A stretch of 64,000 nucleotides of DNA, taken from the NCBI RefSeq assembly GCF_003427025.1, contig NZ_QVAI01000012.1:124001-188000 (forward strand). The letters are read 5' to 3'. Under the pieces are notes generated by a model. It saw only the letters and a list, made by a program, of their open reading frames with translations, did no database searches and was not told the DNA's origin. Numbering within the stretch: the first letter of the stretch is position 1; each line of letters begins with the position of its first letter. Shown one piece after another: positions 33,801-40,959 of this stretch. The stretch is from Jiangella endophytica. Lineage in GTDB: Bacteria; Actinomycetota; Actinomycetes; Jiangellales; Jiangellaceae. The position numbers and the translations under genes are program-made.

Positions 33801-34277
33801 GCCGTCGAGCCGGCGGCGGGCCTCGCGCTCGCCCAGCACCGCCTCGCCCAGCAGGTTGACGTTGAGCCGGGAGCCGCCGCGGCGGATACGCGTGATCGCC
33901 CGGCCCAGCTGCGCCGGCCGGGCGTCGACGACCAGGTGGCCGACCATCGCGCGCAGCGCCCGCCGGGCGATCGGCACGACCACTCCGGGAGCGGCCCGTC
34001 CGGCCAGCCCGCCGGCCCGGACCGCGAGCCGCAGGTGCGCGGGCAGGAACGCCGGCACGTCCGCGGCGAGGTCGCGCAGCGCCCGGGCGGCGACCTTCGG
34101 GTCCTCGGGCCGGACCACGCCGTCGACGAAGCCGACCGCGAACGGCAGCCCGCTGGGGTCGGCGAGCACCTGCGAGAGCCGCTGGGCGGCGGCGCTCGCG
34201 GGATGCTGCGCGGCCTCGTCCAGCCAGCGGCGGACGGTCGCGACGACCTCGTCGGAGAGCGCCAGCAGATCGTTCAA
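30870..34277 (-). CDS. putA: bifunctional proline dehydrogenase / P5C dehydrogenase
   Basis: This 1135-residue protein joins both enzymes that turn proline into glutamate. Residues ~1-450 are the FAD proline dehydrogenase barrel (S-R-L-N-V-N-L-L-G-E-A, R-V-V-K-G-A-N-L, L-V-R-R-L-E-E-G). Residues ~490-960 are the NAD aldehyde dehydrogenase acting on glutamate semialdehyde, with E-T-S-G-K-N-A and the catalytic cysteine in G-H-A-G-Q-K-C-S-A-A. About 170 further residues have no assignable motif. There is no N-terminal ribbon-helix-helix domain, so it does not regulate itself as E. coli PutA does; the divergent LysR protein probably does that. The start is a TTG overlapped by the stop of a 14-codon leader ORF (ATG at 34318). 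Confidence 0.92.
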   Translation of the reverse strand: MNDLLALSDEVVATVRRWLDEAAQHPASAAAQRLSQVLADPSGLPFAVGFVDGVVRPEDPKVAARALRDLAADVPAFLPAHLRLAVRAGGLAGRAAPGVVVPIARRALRAMVGHLVVDARPAQLGRAITRIRRGGSRLNVNLLGEAVLGEREARRRLDGTLKLLDRPDVDYVSVKVSSTVAPHSAWAFDDTVAHVVEALTPLYRRAAAASTFVNLDMEEYRDLELTTAVFTTLLDRPEFQGLEAGIVLQAYLPDTLGTMIRLQEWAAARRARGGAPVKVRVVKGANLPMERVEASLRGWPLATWHSKQETDTNYKRLLDYALRPGHIDNVHIGVAGHNLFDLAFAWLLAGRRGVRDGVEVEMLLGMAQGQAEVVRREVGKVRLYTPVVHPREFDVAIAYLVRRLEEGASEENFLSALAGLHDHEELFVRERDRFLASLAALDRAVPRPHRAQDRREPVAGTVQAEFQNVPDTDPSLPGNVAWSRDILARAATSSAGAATAEAAVVTSEGALDELLGDAAEAGRGWGALTGAERAAVLRRAAVELERHRAELLEVMAAEAGKTLDQGDPEVSEAIDFADYYAGLAERLDDVDGAVRRPVPLTVVTPPWNFPVAIPAGSTLAALAAGSAVVLKPASQAVRCGAVLAEALWAAGVPRDVLRLLRVGESALGRRLVSDPRVGRVILTGAYETAELFRSFRTDLPLLAETSGKNAIVVTPSADIDLAVRDVVYSAFGHAGQKCSAASLVILVGSVARSRRFRDQLVDAVASLKVGLPTDPTSQVGPLIGPAEGKLLRALTTLGPGESWVVRPRQLDDEGRSWSPGVKVGVTDGSEYHLTEYFGPVLGIMTAATLDEAIALQNRVAYGLTAGLHTRDAGDLAAWLDRVEAGNLYVNRGTTGAIVRRQPFGGWKRSAVGAGTKAGGPNYLVGLTDWSAAPSTAAATPLAAGPAALLAAGHSAGLAGTDALERALRSDAAAWRDEFGVARDVSGLIAERNVFRYLPYPVTVRHESGAPVADLLRVVAAGLLAGARVTVSAAGELPAAVTSALTALGVAVSVEPAADWQRRAATLTGRVRLVGGDPAALYEAAGGRPDLAVYAQPVTEAGRVELLPFLHEQAVSITAHRFGSPDPLAQASTLAG

Positions 34278-34362
34278 CCCGTCCGCCCGAGCGGCGGTGT
34301 CGTCCAGGTCACGGCCATGTCCACAGTCTGGTCACCCACTGGCATAAGGTAAAGCGATGTTT

Positions 34363-34382
34363 TCTGACGAGTACTCGTCAGA
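34363..34382. promoter_or_regulatory. 20-bp perfect palindrome between putA and the lysR gene
   Basis: TCTGACGAGT at 34363-34372 is followed directly by its exact complement ACTCGTCAGA at 34373-34382. It lies midway between the divergent genes. Sequences resembling -10 elements lie on either side: CATAAGG at 34343 (read leftwards as CCTTATG for putA) and CTTATGG at 34387 (for lysR). A bound dimer could therefore govern both promoters. Confidence 0.75.
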
Positions 34383-34409
34383 TCCACTTATGGTTTCCTG
34401 GAGGCAACC

Positions 34410-35339
34410 GTGCTCGACGTCCGCCGGCTGCGGCTGCTGCGCGAACTGGCCGTCCGCGGCACCATCGCCGACGTCGCCGCGGCCCTGCACCAGAGTCCCT
34501 CCTCGGTGTCGCAGCAGCTCACGCTGCTGGAGAAGGAGGCCGGCGTGCCGCTGCTGCGCAAGGTCGGCCGGCGGCTGCAGCTCACCCCGCAGGCGGAGAT
34601 CCTGGTCGAGCACACCGCCGTCGTCCTGCAGCGGCTCGAGGAGGCGGAGTCCGACCTGCGGGCGTCCCTGCAGGAGGCCACCGGAACCGTCCGCATCGCG
34701 GTCTTCCAGTCCGCCGCGCTCGCGCTGATGCCCGACCTGCTGCACACCCTGGCCGAGCGGCATCCGCGGCTGCGCGTCACGATGACGCAGCGCGAGCCGG
34801 AGACCGCGCTGATGGAGACGTTCGCCCGCGACTTCGACCTGGTCGTCGCCGAGCAGTACCCGAGCCACGCGGCGCCCTGGCACCCCGAGCTCGATCGCGT
34901 CGGCCTCACCCGCGACGCCATCCGGCTGGCCGTCCCACCCGGGCCGGAGTGGGCGCACATCACCGGGCTGGCCGACACCGCCGGGCTGCCGTGGGTGGTC
35001 GAGCCGCACGGCGCGGCGTCGCGGCACTTCGCCGAGCAGGCCTGCCGGCAGGCCGGGTTCGAGCCGGACGTGCGGTTCGAGACGGCCGACCTGACGGCGC
35101 AGATCGAGCTGATCGAGACGGGCAACGCGGTGGCGCTGATCCCCGACCTCATGTGGGCGCGGCGCCCGCCTGCGGTGCGGCTGATCGACCTCGACGGTGT
35201 GCCGCACCGGACGGTGTTCACCGCGGCCCGGCACTCCATGGCCCAGCGGCCGTCCATCCTCGCCTGCCGCGAGGCGCTCGCCGCCGCCGTCGAGCACGGG
35301 CCGGGCAGCGGCGCGGGCTCTGTCGGTGCCCGCCCGTAG
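34410..35339 (+). CDS. LysR-family transcriptional regulator (likely of proline catabolism)
   Basis: This 309-residue protein has an N-terminal winged helix-turn-helix (R-R-L-R-L-L-R-E-L-A, then S-P-S-S-V-S-Q-Q-L-T-L-L-E-K-E-A-G) and a periplasmic-binding-type effector domain from about residue 90. GTG 34410 follows GGAGG at 34400-34404. It is divergent from the proline dehydrogenase gene with a perfect palindrome between them, so it very probably controls that operon with proline or P5C as effector. The last six residues and the TAG stop are supplied by a dispersed palindromic repeat (copy D), which means the original C-terminus was replaced or extended. Confidence 0.85.
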   Translation: MLDVRRLRLLRELAVRGTIADVAAALHQSPSSVSQQLTLLEKEAGVPLLRKVGRRLQLTPQAEILVEHTAVVLQRLEEAESDLRASLQEATGTVRIAVFQSAALALMPDLLHTLAERHPRLRVTMTQREPETALMETFARDFDLVVAEQYPSHAAPWHPELDRVGLTRDAIRLAVPPGPEWAHITGLADTAGLPWVVEPHGAASRHFAEQACRQAGFEPDVRFETADLTAQIELIETGNAVALIPDLMWARRPPAVRLIDLDGVPHRTVFTAARHSMAQRPSILACREALAAAVEHGPGSGAGSVGARP

Positions 35340-35380
35340 GGTGGGCACCCTCCCTGTCGGGGCGGGTCATACCTACCCGA
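35321..35380 (+). repeat. dispersed palindromic repeat, copy D, providing a stop codon
   Basis: The sequence TGTCGGTGCCCGCCCGTAGG continues as GTGGGCACC and C-T-CCCTG-TCGGGG, aligning with copies A and B over about 58 bases with several changes. The TAG inside CCCGTAGGG is the stop codon of the lysR gene. Confidence 0.85.
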
Positions 35381-35447
35381 GCGGTGCGGGCCGGCCGAGG
35401 TTCGCATCGCCGGATGAGACGAGGCGGGCGCGGCCGTGCAACTCGCC

Positions 35448-35489
35448 CGGCGCCGGTGACCGCGGCGCCGGTGACCGCGGCGCCGGTCA
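35448..35489. repeat. 15-bp tandem repeat at the 3' end of an MFS gene
   Basis: CGGCGCCGGTGACCG occurs twice in full (35448-35462 and 35463-35477) and a third time in part (35478-35489). It lies just after and partly over the stop codon of the minus-strand MFS gene, in the gap behind the lysR gene. Confidence 0.85.
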
Positions 35490-36659
35490 GGCCGTGAGCC
35501 GCCGCTCGCGCCGTGCCGGCAGCAGCGCCGGCACCAGCAGTGCTGCGGCCAGGACGAAGACGACGGGGTAGCCCGCACCGGCGGCGACCATGCCGGCACC
35601 GGCCGCGCCGACCGCCATGCCGACGTCGTAGGCGGCGTTCCAGATCGCGCTGACGGTGCCGTAACCGGCCGGCCGCACCCGGCTGTACATGAGCGCGAGC
35701 GTCGCGTTCTGCAGCACCCCGAAGCCGGCACCGAACACGGCGGCTCCGGCGACGACGGCGGCCGGCGTCCCCGTCGCGCTGACCCCGAGCAGGCCGGCCG
35801 CGGCCAGCAGCAGTCCGGGGACCAGTAGCCGGGCCTGACCGTGCCGGTCGCCGAACCTGCCGGCCACCCAGCGCGCGGCCGTCGCCGTCGCCGGCTGCAC
35901 CAGCAGCGCGGCCGCGGCGACCGAAGCCGACGCGGTGGCCAGCGGCAGGAACGTCACCAGGACGCCGATCGCGACCGTCGACGCCGCGAAGACGGCGGCC
36001 GGCCGAACCAGCCCGGCGTCGCGCAGCCCCGCCAGCACGCCGTGCGTGCCGCCGGCCGCGTCCGTCCGCCGGGGGAGGCCCGGCACGGCGGCGAGGCTCA
36101 GCAGGGTGGCGACCGCCGTGATCGCGAACACCGTCCCGGCGCCCCACCGCTCGGCCGCCCAGACGCCGAACGGCAGCGCGACCAGCGCGGGCACCCCGCC
36201 GACGACCCCGACCAGCGCGAGCCCTTCGCCGCGGCGGTGCTCGGGCAGCAGAGCGGCCGTCAACGCGCCGCCCGCGACGATCGTGACGCCGAAACCGAGG
36301 CCGCGCACCAGGTTCACCGCGACCACCACCGCCAGGTCCGGCGCGGCCAGCAGCACCAGGGTGGGCGCACCGAGCAGCACGAGCCCGGCGGTCAGCGCCA
36401 GCCGGTAGCCGAACCGGGCGACCAGCCGCGGCGTCGCGACCTCACCGGCGACCGAGGCGGTCAGCAGCGCGCCGGTGGCCAGACCCGCGGCACCGGCGGA
36501 CCCGGCCGCCTCGGCGACCAGCGGCACGACCGACAGCGGCAGGTAGAAGCCGAGCGACGAGCCGACGATGGTGACGAACCGGAGCAGCAGCGCCCGGGTG
36601 ACCAGCGGCGCATGGGAAGCGGCGGGAGCGGCGGCGACGGCGAGCGTGACGGTGGTCAT
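35487..36659 (-). CDS. MFS transporter
   Basis: This 390-residue protein has about twelve hydrophobic segments of the major facilitator type and an alanine/valine-rich composition like arabinose-efflux (AraJ/YdhP-like) permeases. The loop after segment 2 reads A-T-P-R-L-V-A-R-F-G-Y-R, a relaxed form of the family signature, and the second-half equivalent is A-G-R-F-G-D-R-H-G. The protein is most likely an exporter of unknown substrate. The ATG at 36659 is 70 bases from an inverted repeat that separates it from the small membrane protein gene upstream on the same strand. No regulator is adjacent. Confidence 0.82.
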   Translation of the reverse strand: MTTVTLAVAAAPAASHAPLVTRALLLRFVTIVGSSLGFYLPLSVVPLVAEAAGSAGAAGLATGALLTASVAGEVATPRLVARFGYRLALTAGLVLLGAPTLVLLAAPDLAVVVAVNLVRGLGFGVTIVAGGALTAALLPEHRRGEGLALVGVVGGVPALVALPFGVWAAERWGAGTVFAITAVATLLSLAAVPGLPRRTDAAGGTHGVLAGLRDAGLVRPAAVFAASTVAIGVLVTFLPLATASASVAAAALLVQPATATAARWVAGRFGDRHGQARLLVPGLLLAAAGLLGVSATGTPAAVVAGAAVFGAGFGVLQNATLALMYSRVRPAGYGTVSAIWNAAYDVGMAVGAAGAGMVAAGAGYPVVFVLAAALLVPALLPARRERRLTA

Positions 36660-36677
36660 GCCACGACGCTAAGGACG

Positions 36678-36727
36678 AATCGGTCCGCTCGTGAGTGCCA
36701 ATCGCGCCGTGGAACTACGGACCGATT
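36678..36727. repeat. 10-bp inverted repeat between two minus-strand genes
   Basis: AATCGGTCCG at 36678-36687 and CGGACCGATT at 36718-36727 are exact complements with 30 bases between. The right arm ends four bases after the stop of the small membrane protein gene and the left arm lies 18 bases before the MFS start, so it could be a terminator for the first or an operator for the second. Confidence 0.65.
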
Positions 36728-36730
36728 TGG

Positions 36731-37132
36731 CTACGCGCCGGCCGGTCGACCCTTCGTCCGGCCGTGAACGGCGTCGATGAGGCGGTCGTCGACCTGGTCG
36801 TAGATGACGGTGCCGACCCACACGATGAGCGTGACGAAGATCCAGGTGCCGACGCCCTCGAGGTCGAAGTTCTTGCGCTCGGTGAACAGATCGGTCAGCA
36901 GCAGCCCGACCCACGTCAGCGCGATGCCGCCCACGAACGTGGCGCTGGAGGCGTACTTGCGCGCCAGCGACGCCATGACCCCACGCAGCAGCATGGTGAA
37001 GACGGTGAACAGGACGGTGCCGATCAGCCAGCCGGTGAAGGAGAGGCTGAACTTGTCGAACAACACGGCGGCGATCATGAACAGCACGCCGTTCGCCGCG
37101 GCGGCGAGCACCAGACGGATTCCCCACTTCAT
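36731..37132 (-). CDS. small four-helix membrane protein of unknown function
   Basis: This 133-residue protein has four hydrophobic segments (about 7-24, 32-50, 65-84 and 94-112) and a charged C-terminal tail (D-Q-V-D-D-R-L-I-D-A-V-H-G-R-T-K-G-R-P). The size and layout resemble small integral membrane proteins annotated in many actinobacteria without a function. The ATG at 37132 begins M-K-W-G-I-R-L, a sensible membrane-protein start, but no clear ribosome site precedes it. I do not recognise a named family. Confidence 0.7.
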   Translation of the reverse strand: MKWGIRLVLAAAANGVLFMIAAVLFDKFSLSFTGWLIGTVLFTVFTMLLRGVMASLARKYASSATFVGGIALTWVGLLLTDLFTERKNFDLEGVGTWIFVTLIVWVGTVIYDQVDDRLIDAVHGRTKGRPAGA

Positions 37133-37259
37133 AGTTCGTACTGTGGCCCAATTGCTGTCGCGGCGCCACTGACCTGCGGATTTCACAAGTGGATAATTCC
37201 GGCGAAGCCTGCCGATACGGGCGGGTTCGGCGGGCGCGGGTTGCGTAGAGTTCTGCGCC

Positions 37260-37910
37260 ATGGGCGACGAACCTGGGCGGCGCGAGGACCTGGCCGCCTC
37301 GCAGGCGCTGCAACGGGTCTCCGACGCCGACCGCGAGCGGGCCGCGGAACTCGTCCGGGCGGCGTATGGCGACGGACGGATCGGCGTCGACGAGATCGAC
37401 GAACGGCTCGGCGCGGTCATGGCGGCACGCACCCGTGGCGATCTCGAGGCGGCCTTGGTCCACCTTCCCGGCGCGGACGACGTGCTGGCCGCGACGCACC
37501 CCGTTCTCGCGGTGAGTCGTGCCGGCGAGCCCACGACGATCAACGGGACGCACGCCAGGATCGAGCGTACGGGCCGGTGGGAGGTGCCCGCCCATCTCGT
37601 CGTCACCCTGGTCCACTCGTCAGTGGTGCTCGACCTGATGGAGGCGGTCCTGCCCGGGCCGGAGATTCGCGTGGACGTCGACCTCACGCACAGCCGGCTT
37701 CGCGTGATCGTCCCGGACGACGTCCGCGTCGACGTCTCGAATCTCGAGCAGCACGGGTCGAAGGTGCGGGTCGACCCGAGGGGCGACGCCGCGGCGCCTC
37801 GTGCCGTCGTCCGGCTGACCGGCCGGCTGGGCTGGAGCCGAGTCGCCGCGGCGGCGCCGGGCCGGCGCCGCCGCCGAGAGCTGCGCAAGGCCGCACGCCC
37901 GTCGCCCTGA
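37260..37910 (+). CDS. DUF1707 (SHOCT-like) domain protein
   Basis: This 216-residue protein has the DUF1707 domain at about residues 20-72: R-V-S-D-A-D-R-E-R-A-A-E-L-V-R-A-A-Y-G-D-G-R-I followed by D-E-I-D-E-R-L-G-A-V-M-A-A-R-T-R-G-D-L. This domain is common in actinobacterial membrane or surface proteins. The rest (90-200) is a beta-rich region (L-V-V-T-L-V-H-S-S-V-V-L-D-L, T-H-S-R-L-R-V-I-V-P) reminiscent of a right-handed beta-helix or LiaF-type C-terminus, with a basic tail and no membrane segment. A TAGAGT at 37246-37251 placed as a -10 would give an almost leaderless mRNA. Confidence 0.82.
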   Translation: MGDEPGRREDLAASQALQRVSDADRERAAELVRAAYGDGRIGVDEIDERLGAVMAARTRGDLEAALVHLPGADDVLAATHPVLAVSRAGEPTTINGTHARIERTGRWEVPAHLVVTLVHSSVVLDLMEAVLPGPEIRVDVDLTHSRLRVIVPDDVRVDVSNLEQHGSKVRVDPRGDAAAPRAVVRLTGRLGWSRVAAAAPGRRRRRELRKAARPSP

Positions 37911-37955
37911 TCGCCGCCTCGACGTCCACCCCGGGTGAACCGCTCGCGTCGACGC

Positions 37956-37998
37956 CGACGCGGCGCCACGGTCCTGCGAGGTTCGTGGCGCCGCGTCG
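37956..37998. terminator. bidirectional terminator with 15-bp perfect stem
   Basis: The bases 37956-37970 (CGACGCGGCGCCACG) pair exactly with 37984-37998, leaving a 13-base loop. It lies between the convergent DUF1707 and MMPL genes. Confidence 0.88.
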
Positions 37999-38028
37999 TG
38001 GTGCTCGTGGCCGTGCGTCCTGATCCGC

Positions 38029-40173
38029 CTAGTCGGCGGACCTGGCCAGTTCGCCCTCGCTCGGCGGGGCCGGCTCGTCGCGCCGGTCGCCGTGGCCGGG
38101 CCACCAGGCGGCGTGCCCGATGAGCGCGGTCAGTGCCGGCGTGAAGAACATCGCCATGACGAACGCCGCGACGAAGATGCCGAACGAGATGGCGAAGCCC
38201 ATCGACGTCAGCAGCGCGTTGCCGCCCAGCATCAGCGAGGCGAACGTGCCGGCCAGGATGACGCCGGCCGCGGCCACCGTCGGCCCGGCGTGCCGGACCG
38301 CCATGGCCGCGGCGTCGCGCGGCTCCAGGCCGTTGCGGGACTCCTCGCGCAGCCGGGCCACCATGAGGATGTTGTAGTCGGTGCCGAGCGCCACGACGAA
38401 CAGGTAGATGTAGATGGGCAGCATGAAGATCAGCCCGTCGTCGCCCTGGATCGTCTGGAACACCAGCACCGTCGCGCCCAGTGTCGCGCCGAAGCCCAGG
38501 CCGACCGACGCCATGAGGTACCAGGGCGCCACCAGACTGCGCAGCAACACGGCCAGGATCACCATGATGATCAGTGCGGCTACCGGGAACACGACCGAGT
38601 AGTCGCGGTTCATGGCGTCCTGCAGGTCGACGAAGACCGACGTCGTGCCGCCGACCAGCGCCTCGGTGCCGTCCGGCGCCGCGTCGTGCGCGGTGTCGCG
38701 GATGGGACCGGCGACGTTGTCCATCGACGCGTCCGAGGTCGGATCGGAGTCGAGGACGACGCTGTAGACGACGACGCTGCCGTCGGCGGAGGGCACGGGC
38801 GGCGCGACCTGCGCCACGCCCGGCGCCTCGCCGAGGGTGGTGCCGAACGCCGCCTGGTCCGCCTCGTCGATCGGGCTGCCGTCGGCGCTGCGCAGGAACA
38901 CCGTCGTCGGGTCGGTCGCGCCGGGCGGCAGGCCCTTCTGCAGCGTCTCGAGCGCCACCGACGACTCCGCGGACGACGGCACGCCGGTGTCCGACAGGTC
39001 GAACGTCGGCCGGAACCCGAACGCGAACACCGCCAGCGCCGCCAGCACCAGGCCGGACACGACGGCGAACCGGACCGGGTGCCGGCCCAGCGAGGTGCCG
39101 ACGGCACCGAATCGGGCCGCCTTCGGCTCGTTCTTCCACGCCTTCGACGGCCAGAACACCCTCGTTCCCAGCAGCGACACGATGGCCGGGACGAGCGTCA
39201 GCGCGGCCAGCACCGTGACGGCGACCGCGATGGCCAGCGCCGGGCCGATCGAGCGGAAGATGCCCAGCGTCGACAGGATCAGCGCCATGAACGCGACGAT
39301 GACCGCGCCGCCGGCCGACGCGATGGCCTCACCGGCCCGCTCGGTGGCGTGCGTCACCGCGGTCTTGCTGTCCAGGCCGCGCCGCAGCGCCTCGCGGTAG
39401 CGGAACAGGAAGAACAGGATGTAGTCGGTGCCGATGCCGTAGAGCACCACGATCAGGATGACCGTGATCGACGAGTCGGCCTGCAGGTCGAACGCCTCGT
39501 TGGCGAACGCGATCAGGCCGGTCGCCACCTGCGAGATCACGGCGACGACGATGATCGGCATGAACGCGATGATCGGGCTGCGGAAGATGATGAAGAGCAG
39601 GCCGAGGATCAGCAGGATCGTCGCGATGCCGACGATCGCCTCGGCGTTCGACGCCGCCTCCTGTGAGTCCAGTCCCTGTGCGGCCGACCCGGTGACACCC
39701 ATGCGCAGTCCGGTGCCGTCGAGCAGCGGTTCAGCGTCCTCGCGCAGGTCGCGGACGCTGTCCATCAGCTCCTCGCCGAACGGATCGGCGTCCTGCGCGA
39801 GACTGATGACGGCCGTCTGCACCAGCCGGTTCTCCGACGGCGGGCTCGGCGTGATCGGGCCGAACTCGGGCAGGTCCAGGCCGGCCAGCTCGCCCGAGAT
39901 CCGCTCGACGGTGGCGGAGTCGTCGTCGGTCAGAGGTGCGCCGTCCTCACGGTCGAACACCATGATCGCGGCCATCTCGGTGCGGTCGGGGAAGGCGTCG
40001 GCCTGCAGTTCGGCGGCCTGGATGGACTCGTAGTGCTCGGGCAGGAACTCGGACTCGTCGGTGGTGGACGTGAGAGCGGGGGCGGTGGCGACCACCGCGA
40101 CCGCCACCACGATCCACGCGACGATGACCTGCCACGGGTGTCGGGCGACGTAACGACCCAGCGCAGCGAACAT
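38029..40173 (-). CDS. MMPL-family RND transporter
   Basis: This 714-residue protein is an MMPL (RND superfamily) transporter. It shows the twofold RND layout: one membrane helix at 14-34, a large outer domain (35-180), a block of helices (about 185-350) with F-M-P-I-I-V-V-A-V-I-S and T-D-Y-I-L-F-F-L-F-R-Y-R-E, a second outer domain, and a second helix block (about 520-690) with G-T-D-Y-N-I-L-M-V-A-R-L-R-E-E. The paired G-T-D-Y motifs are the proton-relay signature. Actinobacterial members export lipids, siderophores or antibiotics; nothing nearby identifies the cargo. No regulator is adjacent. Confidence 0.92.
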   Translation of the reverse strand: MFAALGRYVARHPWQVIVAWIVVAVAVVATAPALTSTTDESEFLPEHYESIQAAELQADAFPDRTEMAAIMVFDREDGAPLTDDDSATVERISGELAGLDLPEFGPITPSPPSENRLVQTAVISLAQDADPFGEELMDSVRDLREDAEPLLDGTGLRMGVTGSAAQGLDSQEAASNAEAIVGIATILLILGLLFIIFRSPIIAFMPIIVVAVISQVATGLIAFANEAFDLQADSSITVILIVVLYGIGTDYILFFLFRYREALRRGLDSKTAVTHATERAGEAIASAGGAVIVAFMALILSTLGIFRSIGPALAIAVAVTVLAALTLVPAIVSLLGTRVFWPSKAWKNEPKAARFGAVGTSLGRHPVRFAVVSGLVLAALAVFAFGFRPTFDLSDTGVPSSAESSVALETLQKGLPPGATDPTTVFLRSADGSPIDEADQAAFGTTLGEAPGVAQVAPPVPSADGSVVVYSVVLDSDPTSDASMDNVAGPIRDTAHDAAPDGTEALVGGTTSVFVDLQDAMNRDYSVVFPVAALIIMVILAVLLRSLVAPWYLMASVGLGFGATLGATVLVFQTIQGDDGLIFMLPIYIYLFVVALGTDYNILMVARLREESRNGLEPRDAAAMAVRHAGPTVAAAGVILAGTFASLMLGGNALLTSMGFAISFGIFVAAFVMAMFFTPALTALIGHAAWWPGHGDRRDEPAPPSEGELARSAD

Positions 40174-40437
40174 GAATCAGACGGTAGCCAACTGACGCGG
40201 TGTGGGAAGGACGACTGGAAAACTGCGGTGGTAACTCTCTGGTGACGGTGACGTTGACGGCGCTCCCGCCGGGTGCGCGGAATGCGGCGGGAGCCGGAGT
40301 TCGAAGGGGTGTGATGTGGTGCCCGTCACGTTCGTCGCAACTTCACGAAATGCGTGACTGCGCCCATTTCTGGGCGTCGTGCGAGCGGTGAATCCGGACG
40401 GGCCGAGTCCGCCCGAGGGGTGGGTGGCCGGCCGCCG

Positions 40438-40716
40438 TCAGCGGCGCGACCAGCCCCGCTCCGCCTCGGTCAGCCCGCCCCAGATGCCGTACCGCTCCGG
40501 AAGGGCCGAGGCGGCCTCCCGGCACTGCTGCGCGACCGGGCAGGACGTGCAGATGTTCTTGGCGATCTGCTCCCTGGCCCGCAGCGTGCTGCCACGGCCC
40601 TCGGGGTAGAAGAGGTCGGTGTCCATGCCCCGGCAGGCGGCATACGCCCGCCATGCGTCCCGCAGCTCGAACCAGTCCTCTGCGTACGTGTTCATGTGAT
40701 CGGCCAATGCGGTCAT
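40438..40716 (-). CDS. WhiB-family iron-sulfur regulator
   Basis: This 92-residue protein has the four WhiB cysteines C28, C56, C59 and C65 and the turn G-I-W-G-G at about 77-81 followed by the basic tail E-R-G-W-S-R-R. There is no AT-hook, so it is not WhiB7; the P-E-R-Y-G-I-W-G-G-L-T-E-A-E-R sequence places it nearer to the developmental or housekeeping WhiB types, but I cannot name the subgroup. An in-frame ATG eight codons in (40695) is also possible. The protein would act by binding the housekeeping sigma factor. It stands alone between the MMPL and the sigma-lectin genes. Confidence 0.9.
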   Translation of the reverse strand: MTALADHMNTYAEDWFELRDAWRAYAACRGMDTDLFYPEGRGSTLRAREQIAKNICTSCPVAQQCREAASALPERYGIWGGLTEAERGWSRR

Positions 40717-40902
40717 GCGGCCAGTTCCCCCTTCGCCGTCGTGTCGAGTGGATCAGGGCCTTTGATCGACAAGACAGAGATCGGGCCCCGCTATGACGCG
40801 GCTGACGAAGAATTTCTCGAGGAATTTCTGGGCCCCGGACGAACCGGATGAAAGGCCTTACTCGGCACCCGTTCGAAGTGTCGGGAACGGGCGGCGAAAC
40901 GA

Positions 40903-40940
40903 ACCGGCCCGGTGAGCCGAGAAGGGCTCACCGGGCCGGT
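40903..40940. terminator. terminator of the sigma-lectin gene
   Basis: A 16-base arm at 40903-40918 (ACCGGCCCGGTGAGCC) pairs perfectly with 40925-40940. It lies 20 bases beyond the stop of the fused sigma factor gene, which is read leftwards. No other gene ends here. Confidence 0.88.
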
Positions 40941-40959
40941 GTGGAGGCGCTCTGCGCGC

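Noticed and set aside
30921-34352. 1143-codon open frame on the plus strand opposite putA
   Set aside because: It is a shadow of the very GC-rich putA gene: its translation is low-complexity R/G/A/V/Q-rich with no domain, while the minus strand encodes clear PRODH and ALDH motifs.
40740-40851. Short acidic plus-strand frame upstream of the WhiB gene
   Set aside because: The last residues look protein-like, but there is no start with a ribosome site and the frame overlaps the WhiB promoter region. Too weak to call.
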